Assembly: GCA_031963405.1 (NCBI GenBank)
Contig: JASSUJ010000001.1
Location: 620,001-684,000, forward strand
Length of the DNA: 64,000 nt
From: JASSUD01 sp031963405
Lineage (GTDB): Bacteria > Pseudomonadota > Gammaproteobacteria > Burkholderiales > Burkholderiaceae
Direction: 5' to 3'
Of the stretch, positions 8,463 to 16,807 are shown one piece after another (positions within the stretch are counted from its first letter, which is position 1; the number at the start of each line of letters is the position of its first letter). A program made the position numbers and the translations under genes. The notes beneath the pieces were generated by a model, which saw only the letters and a list, made by a program, of their open reading frames with translations, was not told the DNA's origin and searched no databases.

Positions 8463-8557
8463 GGGAAGTTTTGCATAAGCCAAGGAATGCCTTTGCTGCC
8501 AGTACGCTAGTACGGCAAAGAGGACATGATGCCGCCTCCGGTTTATGCAGGGCCTCC
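8463..8557. repeat. Palindromic repeat (GTAC family), copy D
   Basis: TTTGCATAAGCC faces GGTTTATGCAG at the ends. The centre 8491-8520 is a near-perfect hairpin, CTTTGCTGCC...GGCAAAG, with the core AGTACGCTAGTAC. It ends about 40 bases before the ybgC start codon, so it lies in the leader of the tol-pal cluster. Confidence 0.75.
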
Positions 8558-8598
8558 TAGGTCTTCTTTACTTTCATTGCTGACAAGGCGTATACAAG

Positions 8599-9069
8599 AT
8601 GTCCTCTTTATCATCTGCCGGAAGTGCTACCGACTTAGCACATGCGTTTGCATGGAACATCCGTGTGTACTACGAAGACACAGATGCAGCTGGCATTGTT
8701 TTTTATGCTAATTATTTAAAATTTTTTGAGCGAGCGCGCACCGAATGGCTGCGCCAGCTTGGCATAGAGCAGCAGGCGTTAACTCAGCAAACTGGTACGC
8801 ATTTTATTGTGCTTCATACCAGTATTGATTACCGAGCACCAGCAAGGCTTGACGATTTGCTTCAAATTGTGAGCAGCATTCAGCGCTTGGGTAAAGCGTC
8901 GGTTCATTTCACCCAGCAAGCTTGGGTCAACGATAAGTTGCTGGCGACTTGCACTATTCGCATAGGCTGCATTGAATCGACAGGTTTTAAACCCGTTGCG
9001 CTTCCAGCTCAGGTACTCACCGTGCTGCAACCTTTGCTTATGCCAAAAATAGCAGTTCAGCCAAGCTAG
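8599..9069 (+). CDS. ybgC: Tol-Pal system-associated acyl-CoA thioesterase YbgC
   Basis: The 156-residue protein is a hot-dog fold thioesterase of the 4-hydroxybenzoyl-CoA thioesterase type. The motif RVYYEDTDAAGIVFYANYLKFFERARTEWLR contains the catalytic Asp of the YxDTDxxGxVYxxxY signature. HFIVLHTSIDYRAPARLDD follows, as in YbgC. The enzyme hydrolyses short acyl-CoAs in vitro and is linked to phospholipid metabolism at the membrane. It is the first gene of the tol-pal cluster. A palindromic repeat (copy D) and a MITE-like segment lie directly upstream, so its promoter region has been invaded by repeats. Confidence 0.93.
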   Translation: MSSLSSAGSATDLAHAFAWNIRVYYEDTDAAGIVFYANYLKFFERARTEWLRQLGIEQQALTQQTGTHFIVLHTSIDYRAPARLDDLLQIVSSIQRLGKASVHFTQQAWVNDKLLATCTIRIGCIESTGFKPVALPAQVLTVLQPLLMPKIAVQPS

Positions 9070-9119
9070 GGAAGCTCTGCAGAGGTTCCACCTCATCCAC
9101 CGTTATCGTTTGAACCATT

Positions 9120-9797
9120 ATGCCTCACACACAAGATCTCTCGATTCTTTCTCTTGCGTTAAACGCAAGCGCGCTGGCGCAAATTGTCATGGCTTTGCTG
9201 CTTGTTTTATCGCTCATGTCATGGACTTTTATTTTCAGAAAATGGTTCACCATACGCCGCACCCGCGCTGAAACGGAAGCTTTTGAACGCGATTTTTGGT
9301 CTGGTGGTGAATTACAAACGCTGTATCAAAACGCAACCAGCCGCCGTCGTACGGGTGGCGCCCTTGAGAGAATTTTCGAAGCGGGCATGCGAGAATTTCT
9401 GAAAGCCAAAGAGCAACGCCCAACAGATTCCAACGCGACCCTTGATGGAGCACGCCGCGCCATGCGGGCAGCTTTTCAGCGCGAAATGGATAATTTAGAA
9501 GCCAACCTAGCTTTTCTCGCATCAGTAGGCTCAGTCAGTCCTTATATCGGGCTGTTCGGTACAGTCTGGGGCATCATGAACGCATTTCGCGGCCTCGCCA
9601 ACGTTCAGCAAGCTACGCTCGCTAATGTAGCACCAGGGATTGCGGAAGCGCTCGTCGCCACTGCGATTGGTTTATTTGCAGCCATTCCTGCTGTCATTGC
9701 GTATAACCGCTATGTGCATGATGTCGATCGCTTAGCAAGTCGCTTCGAAGTTTTTATTGAAGAATTTTTAAATATTTTGCAACGTCAAGGTCATTAA
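9120..9797 (+). CDS. tolQ: Tol-Pal system proton channel protein TolQ
   Basis: The 225-residue protein has the MotA/TolQ/ExbB layout. The first membrane segment is near residues 15-38, followed by a long cytoplasmic domain, then two membrane segments around SVGSVSPYIGLFGTVWGIMNAF and VAPGIAEALVATAIGLFAAIPAVIAYN. With TolR it forms the inner-membrane motor that uses the proton gradient to energise TolA, which keeps the outer membrane drawn in during division. It is followed after seven bases by tolR. The family length is matched and no key segment is missing. Confidence 0.97.
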   Translation: MPHTQDLSILSLALNASALAQIVMALLLVLSLMSWTFIFRKWFTIRRTRAETEAFERDFWSGGELQTLYQNATSRRRTGGALERIFEAGMREFLKAKEQRPTDSNATLDGARRAMRAAFQREMDNLEANLAFLASVGSVSPYIGLFGTVWGIMNAFRGLANVQQATLANVAPGIAEALVATAIGLFAAIPAVIAYNRYVHDVDRLASRFEVFIEEFLNILQRQGH

Positions 9798-9804
9798 GGA
9801 GGGC

Positions 9805-10254
9805 ATGATGGCAGGCGTATCCACAGGCTCAAACCTGCGTGGCAAACGTACTCGACGTGCGCTCGCTGATATTAATGTAGTGCCCTATATCGATGTCATG
9901 CTGGTGCTGCTAGTGATCTTTATGGTCACTGCCCCGATGATTACCCCTTCGGTAGTTAATTTACCCACGGTTGGCAACGCCGCACCACAGCCACAAATGC
10001 CGCCGGTAATTGTGAATATTCGGGCAGGCGGTGAACTATCCATTCGTTATAAAGACAATAACGCTGTGCATGAGCAAACTATGTCTAGCACGGCACTCGT
10101 AGCTTTCTTGCAGCGACGCCGGCCCATCTATGCGAACCAACCTGTAGTGATCGCCGCCGACAAGCGCGTGCAGTATGAGGCTGTGATGAAAGTCATGTCT
10201 GACTTAAAACAGCAAGGCATTAAACGGGTTGGATTATTGGTTAAATCGCCATGA
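9805..10254 (+). CDS. tolR: Tol-Pal system protein TolR
   Basis: The 149-residue protein has one N-terminal membrane segment containing DINVVPYIDVMLVLLVIFMVTAPM, where the Asp in YIDVMLVLL is the proton-carrying residue of the ExbD/TolR family. A periplasmic domain follows (VVIAADKRVQYEAVMKVMSDLKQQGIKRVGLL). The start ATG is preceded by AAGGAGGG, a strong ribosome site; an adjacent ATG one codon later is equally possible. The stop overlaps the tolA start in an ATGA arrangement, indicating coupled translation. Confidence 0.97.
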   Translation: MMAGVSTGSNLRGKRTRRALADINVVPYIDVMLVLLVIFMVTAPMITPSVVNLPTVGNAAPQPQMPPVIVNIRAGGELSIRYKDNNAVHEQTMSSTALVAFLQRRRPIYANQPVVIAADKRVQYEAVMKVMSDLKQQGIKRVGLLVKSP

Positions 10255-11129
10255 ATACCCACGTTACTTACCCTTTATCACCCCCGCCTGAACGCGGTAC
10301 AGGGCCAGCCTTTGCGCTAGCCGCGTTGATGCATGTGCTGTTGCTTGCCTTATTAATTTATGGCATTCATTGGCAAAGCAGCACCCCAGCAGGCGTGGAG
10401 GCTGAGTTATGGACCGAACTGCCTGAGCTCACCCCTACTCCACCCACGCCTCCTGCTGCGCTGCGTCCACCTACGCCTCCTGCTACCTTGCAACCGCAGC
10501 CAGATAAGGCTGAGATCGCCCTTGAAAAAAATAAGCGCCGCCAACAGCAACTAGCAGATCAACAAAAGTTAGCCAAACAAGAGCAACTGAAAAAGCAACA
10601 ACAGCTCGCTGACCGGCAACGCCAAGAGCGTTTAGCCCAAGAAAAAAAGCAGCAAGAACAAACACGGCTTAAACAGCAACTGGCCCAGCAAAAAGTCGAG
10701 CAACAGAAAAAGCTCAAACAACAAACAGCTCAGGCTAAAGCTCAAACTGAGCAACAACATCAAGCTCGCCTTGCCGCGCTCAAAAGCCTTGCTGCGAAAA
10801 ATGCTGCAGGACACGGAAGCACCACCGCAAGCAATCGCAATGGTTCAGGTGGGCAAGGTTCGCCCGGTTATGCGAATAAAGTACGCCAACGCGTCAAGCC
10901 AAATATTATTTTTGAGGCGGGGAATGTAGAAGGTAACCCACGCACTGTGGTGTCAGTGCAATGTGCCCCAGATGGCGCCATCTTAAATGTGAGTTTGTCA
11001 CGCTCAAGTGGCAATCCAGCTTGGGATGAGGCCGTCTTGCGCGCCGTGCAAAAATCTGACCCTATGCCACGTGACACGGATGGTAAAGTGCCTCGTCACT
11101 TCATCATGACTTTCCAGCCAAAAAATTGA
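10251..11129 (+). CDS. tolA: Cell envelope integrity protein TolA
   Basis: The 292-residue protein spans the periplasm and links the TolQR motor to TolB/Pal. It has an N-terminal membrane anchor (about residues 20-42), a Pro-rich stretch (PTPPTPPAALRPPTPP) and a long Gln/Lys/Ala-rich helical domain (about 85-178). The C-terminal TonB-like domain follows a Gly/Ser linker (GYANKVRQRVKPNIIF...RTVVSVQCAPDGAILNVSLSRSSGNPAWDEAVLRAVQKSDPMPRD). The strongly biased CAA/AAA codon use reflects the composition of the helical domain. Start and tolR stop overlap. Downstream, a 103-bp palindrome separates it from tolB. Confidence 0.95.
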   Translation: MNTHVTYPLSPPPERGTGPAFALAALMHVLLLALLIYGIHWQSSTPAGVEAELWTELPELTPTPPTPPAALRPPTPPATLQPQPDKAEIALEKNKRRQQQLADQQKLAKQEQLKKQQQLADRQRQERLAQEKKQQEQTRLKQQLAQQKVEQQKKLKQQTAQAKAQTEQQHQARLAALKSLAAKNAAGHGSTTASNRNGSGGQGSPGYANKVRQRVKPNIIFEAGNVEGNPRTVVSVQCAPDGAILNVSLSRSSGNPAWDEAVLRAVQKSDPMPRDTDGKVPRHFIMTFQPKN

Positions 11130-11145
11130 GTTAAAGCATTTCCTT

Positions 11146-11248
11146 AGAACCTGTTTAGGGTTTTCCTAGTGGCCTGGCGCAGCCGCAGACAGTACAACTA
11201 GTACGGCAAGGCGGCGCCAGGGCGCTAGGGAAAGCCTAAACAGGTTCT
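11146..11248. repeat. Palindromic repeat (GTAC family), copy E, between tolA and tolB
   Basis: AGAACCTGTTTAGG at the left end and CCTAAACAGGTTCT at the right are perfect complements, extended by TTTCCTAG/CTAGGGAAA. The centre carries AGTACAACTAGTACGGC. Such a hairpin could end or weaken transcription between tolA and tolB. It also occupies the place where the separate tolB-pal-cpoB promoter is found in E. coli. Confidence 0.8.
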
Positions 11249-11281
11249 AAGATGAAATGCGCTAAGACGGAGAATAATTCA

Positions 11282-12598
11282 ATGAATAAGCTTATCTTCA
11301 AAACGCTCGCCATTAGCTGGCTCAGCCTTGCCAGCCTAACCGCGCAGGCGCAGTTGAAGGTCACTATCACCGGCGTGGGTTCTAACTTGTACCCGATCGC
11401 AGTGGCTAACTTTAGCGGCGAAACTGCTGCAGCCCAGCAAATTAGTACGATTATTCGTGCTGACCTCGCCCGTAGCGGCCGCTTTGTCAATATCGATGCA
11501 GGCGCAACACCCATTGCTGAAACTGAAGCGATTGATTTAGCCAGCTGGAAAACCAAAGGCGCTGATGCATTTGTCGCAGGCAGCGTCTCGCCATCAAATG
11601 AAAGTGGCGGCAACAATAAAGACTACTACAGCATACGCTTTCGCCTCAGCGACACTGTTAAGCGCCAAAGTTTAGGGGGTCTCGCACTAGCTGGGCCAGC
11701 CCATAGTTTGCGCGCCAGCGCCCATAAAGCGTCTGACTATATCTATCAACAACTATTAGGCGAGCGCGGTATATTTTCGACCCGTATTGCTTACGTCGTG
11801 CGCACCCAAAATCGCTATCAATTGCAAGTTTCTGACTCAGATGGCCAAAATCCGCAAATCGCCCTCGCTAGTACTGAACCCATCATCTCGCCAACTTGGT
11901 CACCAGATGGGACAAAGATTGCTTATGTCTCATTCGAGCAAAAAAAACCCGTGGTCTATATTCACGATTTAATCAGTGGGCAACGCACTGTAGTAGCCAA
12001 TCAGAGAGGCAGCAATAGCGCACCTGCTTGGTCGCCTAATGGTAAGCAACTAGCTGTTGCTCTCTCGCTCACAGGTAATACCCAAATTTATCTCGTGAAT
12101 GTCGATGGCAGCGGCCTGCGCCGTTTATCCAAAAGCAATAGCATTGATACTGAACCTCAATTCTCCCCGAACGGAGAAAGCATTTACTTCACGAGCGATC
12201 GAGGTGGCAGCCCGCAAATCTACAAAATGCCAAACTTGGGCGAGATTTTAGGTGGTCAAGCACAACGCGTCACCTTTCAAGGCCGCTACAACACGACGCC
12301 AAGAATCAGCCCCAATGGTAAATTGCTTGCCTATATTTCACGCATTAACGGCGGCTTCAAACTTCACTTGCAAGACTTAGCCAGTAACGAGGTAACATCG
12401 CTTACCGAGACCCGTTACGATGATTCCCCAAGTTTTGCTGCCAATAGCAAATATTTGCTGTATGCCACTCAAGCTAATGGGCGTGATGTGCTTGCTACTG
12501 TTTCTATCGATGCTCGTCCATCACAAATCTTATCGGTGCGTGGCAGCGATGTTCGTGACCCCAGCTGGGGACCTTTTCTGCAATCTTCAGGAGAATAA
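11282..12598 (+). CDS. tolB: Tol-Pal system beta-propeller protein TolB
   Basis: The start ATG at 11282 is chosen because GGAG lies nine bases upstream and it begins a clean signal peptide (MNKLIFKTLAISWLSLASLTAQA). An upstream ATG at 11252 would add ten non-signal residues. The 438-residue precursor has the N-terminal TolB domain followed by WD-like propeller repeats with SPTWSPDGTKIAYVSFE, SAPAWSPNGKQLAVALS, TEPQFSPNGESIYFTSDRGG and TPRISPNGKLLAYIS. TolB is periplasmic, binds Pal and is released by TolA. The length is normal. Two bases separate it from the pal start. Confidence 0.96.
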   Translation: MNKLIFKTLAISWLSLASLTAQAQLKVTITGVGSNLYPIAVANFSGETAAAQQISTIIRADLARSGRFVNIDAGATPIAETEAIDLASWKTKGADAFVAGSVSPSNESGGNNKDYYSIRFRLSDTVKRQSLGGLALAGPAHSLRASAHKASDYIYQQLLGERGIFSTRIAYVVRTQNRYQLQVSDSDGQNPQIALASTEPIISPTWSPDGTKIAYVSFEQKKPVVYIHDLISGQRTVVANQRGSNSAPAWSPNGKQLAVALSLTGNTQIYLVNVDGSGLRRLSKSNSIDTEPQFSPNGESIYFTSDRGGSPQIYKMPNLGEILGGQAQRVTFQGRYNTTPRISPNGKLLAYISRINGGFKLHLQDLASNEVTSLTETRYDDSPSFAANSKYLLYATQANGRDVLATVSIDARPSQILSVRGSDVRDPSWGPFLQSSGE

Positions 12599-12601
12599 AA
12601 A

Positions 12602-13144
12602 ATGCAGGCAAAACTTCGTTTAACCTTTGCCACTCTACTCATTAGCCTGCTGGCAGCTTGTCAGTCTGGCGTGAAACTTGATCCACCAGCCGCCACCCCG
12701 GCACAAGAAAGTGAAAGTGCAGAGGGAATGATTGGCACCCCCGAAAATGTACAACCAGTGGATGTGCAGCAAGTCAATGTTGATCCGCTCAGCCAATCTA
12801 AAAATCCGCTCGCTAAACGTAGCGTTTACTTCGATTTTGACGACTATACGGTAAAAGACGAGTATCAAGATTTGCTGAAACAGCATGCGCAATATCTGAA
12901 ACTTCATCCAAAGACTCAGCTACGCCTTCAAGGACTCACTGACGAGCGCGGCACCAAAGAATATAACCTTGCACTTGGCCAGAAGCGTGCTGAGGCGGTA
13001 AGACGTGCGCTTTTAGTACTAGGCATACCTGCTTCACAAATGGAAGCCATCAGCCTTGGCAAAGAAAAATCTGAAACACAAACGCATGATGAAACAGCTT
13101 GGTCACAAAACCGCCGCGCTGACTTTATCTACGATAATAATTGA
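12602..13144 (+). CDS. pal: Peptidoglycan-associated lipoprotein Pal
   Basis: The 180-residue precursor has a lipoprotein signal ending LLAAC, so Cys20 is lipidated and the protein is anchored in the outer membrane. The C-terminal OmpA-like domain contains SVYFDFDDYTVKDEYQDLLKQHAQYLKLHPKTQLRLQGLTDERGTKEYNLALGQKRAEAVRRAL, with the Asp and Arg residues (TDERGTKEYN...RRA) that bind meso-diaminopimelate of peptidoglycan. Compared with the usual GHTDERG, the glycine-histidine before TDERG is replaced by Gly-Leu (QGLTDERG), a mild departure. It overlaps no gene and is followed at once by cpoB. Confidence 0.96.
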   Translation: MQAKLRLTFATLLISLLAACQSGVKLDPPAATPAQESESAEGMIGTPENVQPVDVQQVNVDPLSQSKNPLAKRSVYFDFDDYTVKDEYQDLLKQHAQYLKLHPKTQLRLQGLTDERGTKEYNLALGQKRAEAVRRALLVLGIPASQMEAISLGKEKSETQTHDETAWSQNRRADFIYDNN

Positions 13145-13155
13145 GGATGAAATTT

Positions 13156-14022
13156 ATGCTTAAGAAAATCTGCCTAAATCGGATGGCGGCAGGACCTCGA
13201 ACTGCAAGCCTTCTGGCTAGCCTCTTGCACTGTCTGCATTGGCATTCCTTGCCCTCCAGCTTATGCAGACTTTCTTTTGTGCGTTTTTGGCTACGCATCG
13301 CTGCCGCTGCGAGCCTGACGCTGGCAGCTTTAACGCCAGCGCATGCTGGCATATTTGATGATGCTGAGGCGCGTAAAGCTATTCTTGATTTGCGCGAACG
13401 CACCACCAGCTTAGAGAGTCAATTATCAGCAGCGCAGCAAGCGCTGCTCGATCAAAACAATCAAATTGTGCAACTGCAGCGTCAAACCGCCTCTTTGCGT
13501 GGCCAAAATGACGAATTGGTGAATCAGCTGACAACGCTGCAAAAAGCGATGAAAGAGTACTACGCTGACTTACATAATCAGGTAGAAAAACTTACCCCGA
13601 AGCCTCAACCAGAGGCAGATGAGCAAGAAGGTACAACAGCGGCTGTGGCTCCAGCTGCAAGCGAAAACGAAGTTTTCAATAGCGCGTTGAAACAGTTTAG
13701 ACAAGGCAACTTTAAAGAAGCTGCCACCGCCTTTCGAAGCTTTCTCAAAAAATACCCGCAAAGCACACAGCAACCCGCCGCTCAATATTGGCTTGGCAAC
13801 GCACTTTATGCTCAGCGTGATTACAAAGCTTCAAATGCCGTACTGCTTGGGCTAGTCAAACATTATCCAACCCACGCGCGCGCACCTGAAGCTCTGCTGG
13901 CTGTGGCACAAAATCAGCTTGAGCAAGGGCAAAAAAATCTAGCCAAGCAAACCTTGCAACAAATTATCAAGCAATACCCGCGCAGCGAAGCTGCTCGCAC
14001 GGCTAAAACTCGGCTTAAATAA
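13156..14022 (+). CDS. cpoB: Cell division coordinator CpoB (YbgF) with a repeat-expanded signal peptide region
   Basis: The ATG at 13156 is chosen because AGGA lies eight bases before it. The mature protein has the YbgF coiled coil (DLRERTTSLESQLSAAQQALLDQNNQIVQLQRQ) that trimerises, then TPR units (FNSALKQFRQGNFKEAATAFRSFLKKYPQS..., YWLGNALYAQRDYKASNAVL..., PEALLAVAQNQLEQGQKNLAK...). CpoB couples Tol-Pal to PBP1B in the periplasm. The odd part is the N-terminus: about 64 residues precede the mature start, instead of 25-30. Residues 4-40 are encoded by a copy of the 100-bp palindromic repeat, and the real signal core FWLRIAAAASLTLAALTPAHA follows it. The reading frame is kept throughout. Confidence 0.9.
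   Translation: MLKKICLNRMAAGPRTASLLASLLHCLHWHSLPSSLCRLSFVRFWLRIAAAASLTLAALTPAHAGIFDDAEARKAILDLRERTTSLESQLSAAQQALLDQNNQIVQLQRQTASLRGQNDELVNQLTTLQKAMKEYYADLHNQVEKLTPKPQPEADEQEGTTAAVAPAASENEVFNSALKQFRQGNFKEAATAFRSFLKKYPQSTQQPAAQYWLGNALYAQRDYKASNAVLLGLVKHYPTHARAPEALLAVAQNQLEQGQKNLAKQTLQQIIKQYPRSEAARTAKTRLK
13165..13276. repeat. Palindromic repeat (GTAC family), copy F, inside cpoB
   Basis: AAAATCTGCCTAA at the left and TTATGCAGACTTT at the right are near-complementary ends. The right half (CACTGTCTGC, GGCATTCCTTGCCC) aligns with copy G in dnaE. It is read through in frame as codons 4-40 of cpoB. Confidence 0.75.
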
Positions 14023-14587
14023 ATATTTAAAGATAGGCTTATTAAAGACAAATTAAAAATCTTACAAAACCTTTTGTAAGCTAAAACTGCAGCGTAAAAA
14101 AGCTGCCTATTGAAGCTCCCCCCAAAATTTAGATGCCGAGCTAAATTTCTTGGAGCCTGTTCAAATTCTCTAAAAAGATGCGTTTCGGATGTGAGAGTAA
14201 GTATGTTGCCAATTTTTGTGGGTTGGGGCGACGGACTGAATTAAATACGGAATTTCAAATATGCAGACTTCTCATTCCGCCCCAAACACTCCCATTTTTG
14301 TCTCTATTTAGAGGCTTTGAACAGGTTTTCAGCTCTTCTTATCTTCTGCTGTACTAAGTGCAAGCCACACCACTTCCTTACCCATCCCACATTTAACTCT
14401 AAAAAGTGTGCCTGCAACAGCTGAGCCTCACATTTCGTAAAAAGCTTATAGCAGTTTCTACTGCACTAAAACCTCTACTACCCCACGAAAAACAGTCACG
14501 TAAAGTGAACCATTACTGCTCTCTCTGATTTGTTATTTCTATATTGGTATTAGACGCACTGACCTTTAATAACCAATTGGTGTAAGT
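14023..14587. other. Spacer with a second repeat type
   Basis: No gene is visible. From about 14152 to 14332 there is a segment whose ends are inverted: GAGCCTGTTCAAATTCTCTAAA faces TTTAGAGGCTTTGAACAGG. Its centre carries GGTTGGGGCG and GAATTAAATACGGAATT, sequences shared with the spacers at 2279 and 40408. The rest is AT-rich DNA upstream of the next orphan gene. Confidence 0.5.
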
Positions 14588-15421
14588 ATGACTAACTCAT
14601 CTCCCACTATACGCGCCACCCCGTTGACTCAAGATACGCCTATCGATCAACCCATTAACGAAACCCATTCGCCATCTTCCAAAACTCATGCTCTTCCCCA
14701 TTCTCAGTTATTTTCTGGAATGCCAAGCCTTGCCAAAACTTCATCTAAATCAACCAATATTACAGGGAGGAAAAGCCCAGTTCACTTAACCTCCTCTCAA
14801 AAAGAAACAGAAGAAACAAAAAGAAATCGCAGAGCTGCTTTTGTTGCAGACCCAGAAAATTTCGAGCATGGCTTTTCCTTTGACCCATACAACTCTCAGG
14901 AGGAATACATTGCTGCAAAAGGCACACTCCCTCATAGATATTTATCTGAATATAAGCAACAAGCTGGGGATGAGGATGGGGAGACAGATAATAAAATGGG
15001 ATATTTTTTAAATGAATATCTACCAGACGAGTGGATATTCAGAGAAAACTTGAGAAAAAACGTTGGAGACGAATTTTACGCAAGCGATGTGAGTAAATAT
15101 CAATATGAACAAGTTTCATCAACGCATGGATTTTCCGGGAAATTACCGAAAATAATAACAAGATATAACGTAGAAAATGAGGAAGCTGAAAAAGTAGCTA
15201 GACAATGGGAACATAATCCTGAAAAACTGAAAGAAGCTTTTCTGGCAGAGACCCAAAATGGGAGGAATACGCAGAGAATGATGAAAATATTTGGTTTGGA
15301 AGCGACTGCAGTTGAAGTTAGACATCATCCAGACTCTTATAAAGACAAGATAGACGTACTAGTTCATGTGCGGCCTATTTCTGAAACACCTACTGAAAAA
15401 AAAGCAGAGAACACTGATTAG
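14588..15421 (+). CDS. Orphan hypothetical protein, charged and Ser/Thr-rich N-terminus
   Basis: I do not recognise this 277-residue protein. The first 80 residues are rich in Ser, Thr and Pro and look disordered (SSPTIRATPLTQDTP..., KTSSKSTNITGRKSPVHLTSSQKETEETKRNRR). The remainder is charged and appears folded, with FDPYNSQEEYIAAKGTLPHRYLSEYKQQ and a helical part around NVENEEAEKVARQWEHNPEKLKEAFLAE. There is no signal peptide or membrane segment. It stands alone between cpoB and gltX, on the strand opposite gltX, is more AT-rich than its neighbours, and follows a repeat-bearing spacer. A disordered polar N-terminus is common in type III secreted proteins, but nothing here proves secretion. 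Confidence 0.7.
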   Translation: MTNSSPTIRATPLTQDTPIDQPINETHSPSSKTHALPHSQLFSGMPSLAKTSSKSTNITGRKSPVHLTSSQKETEETKRNRRAAFVADPENFEHGFSFDPYNSQEEYIAAKGTLPHRYLSEYKQQAGDEDGETDNKMGYFLNEYLPDEWIFRENLRKNVGDEFYASDVSKYQYEQVSSTHGFSGKLPKIITRYNVENEEAEKVARQWEHNPEKLKEAFLAETQNGRNTQRMMKIFGLEATAVEVRHHPDSYKDKIDVLVHVRPISETPTEKKAENTD

Positions 15422-15796
15422 ACTTTTTATTTAAAAGATTCAGCAAACCTCTGCCTTCGAGCCGCCCCGTGACTAAACACTTGTTGCCAGCGTGATGCAA
15501 TGTTGTCAATCAATCCAGGGGCGGTACTTGCAGCATTCAATTTTAGAGAAATGCAATAATCTTACTCACGCTTTTCTAAATGCGAATAAGCCAAGTGCGG
15601 TTTAACTAAATGAAGATAGATATCACGCTGAATCAATCACTAAATCTAGTTCGAAACTCCATAATAAGGAATGTCGACAAGAACTCTCACTAGCGGAAGT
15701 TTGGAGTGAGGCACACACCCCAAACATCATAGCCTCGAGCATGATTTTTCGAGGTTGTAAACAGCCTCTTAGCACCAAAGTGCAAGCACCTTCGCA
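15422..15796. other. Gene-free spacer
   Basis: No coding region stands out. Between 15700 and 15775 AGTTTGGAGTG faces CACCCCAAAC, followed by CGAGCATGATTTTTCGAGGTTGTAAACAGCCTC; this is a weak relative of the spacer hairpins seen after other genes and may act as terminator for the two convergent flanking genes. Confidence 0.4.
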
Positions 15797-16267
15797 TTAA
15801 TTCTCATACGGCTTATCAAAAGAAGCCGATACCACGCTTAAAACGCATACTGTTAAAGCAAAGGCTCCCCACTTAATCGTGGCATTTTCCAAATCTTTTA
15901 TGGAGTCAGGCGATGGGCCAGGCGAATTTTTGGCTGCAATAGTTTGTGCGACGTTAAACACAGTGGCATAAACAGCAAGCACTGTTATGCAAGCTAATAG
16001 CGATGTTCTGAAATCATACGGTAGGCGTAGGCCTTCGTTTGTTAAGCGACTCCTATTTCTCGGCAGGCAGGCGAGTGCAGGATCTCCGTCTTGGTCTAAC
16101 GAGCGTGAACGTTGGTGTATGTCACCTTTTTGCAAAGCACCGGACTGGCGTTGTATTTCATTTACGCCAGGGTGCACTATATTAGAGACGCGAATTTCTC
16201 TCTCCTTTAAATAAAAAAGCAAACAGACAAAATGTATTTTTCTATAAATTAAAATATGGAAAAACAC
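15797..16267 (-). CDS. Hypothetical protein with two C-terminal membrane segments
   Basis: I do not recognise it. The open frame has up to 156 residues; its last 75 contain two hydrophobic segments (FRTSLLACITVLAVYATVFNVA and TIKWGAFALTVCVLSVVSASF) separated by a polar loop with NSPGPSPDSIKD. The start is unclear: a strong AAAGGAGAGAGAA sequence near 16195-16208 lies before ATT and GTG codons but not before an ATG, so translation may begin at a non-standard codon about 30 residues into the frame. The gene stands alone, downstream and on the opposite strand from the 14.6-kb orphan. Confidence 0.4.
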   Translation of the reverse strand: MFFHILIYRKIHFVCLLFYLKEREIRVSNIVHPGVNEIQRQSGALQKGDIHQRSRSLDQDGDPALACLPRNRSRLTNEGLRLPYDFRTSLLACITVLAVYATVFNVAQTIAAKNSPGPSPDSIKDLENATIKWGAFALTVCVLSVVSASFDKPYEN

Positions 16268-16807
16268 GCCAAATATCGTTCCAGTTTTCCTAGAGAACGT
16301 TAATTTAAGCGAAATAATTTTTTCTTTGTCTGATAAAGGTTAAGTGCTCACTGCTTTAGCATGCAGAATTTTCTGTTTTTATATTTGCGCTTAGCATTCG
16401 ACAAAATGCTATTAAACCGGATTAACAAATTAGGGAGTTACACTAAGTCGCGATTTTCTAATTAATCGCAATTGAATAACTTTATAAATACTGACGGCAG
16501 CAGATATAAAGCAAAAAAAGAAGGGTTGGATGAGATATGAAAACGTCAGTAAAAAACACGATGTATTTCAGTATTTGCTGAGCGAATAAATCAATAGGAA
16601 GCAAGTGCTGGTAGTTTAATCAACTGGGATTATTTGAGTGCGCACTTTAGCTTTAGTAGAAGATCGCTCAACTACCTTGGCCTCAGCTGATTTGAAGTGC
16701 GACGCTAGAAAACTAGACACTCGCTGGTCCAAATTTCTAGCGTCATTTCATATATACGAATGACTTCAAGGTAAGAAAGTGTTTTACAGCAGAGACTAAA
16801 CAGCTTC
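16268..16807. other. Gene-free AT-rich spacer
   Basis: Nothing coding is visible on either strand; all frames are short. No member of the palindrome families is evident. It precedes the 3' end of gltX. Confidence 0.5.

Noticed and set aside
13141..13276. Long CpoB N-terminus as a simple start-codon error
   Set aside because: The next in-frame ATG (residue 10) still leaves most of the inserted stretch, and no other start codon with a ribosome site precedes the signal core. The frame stays open through the repeat.
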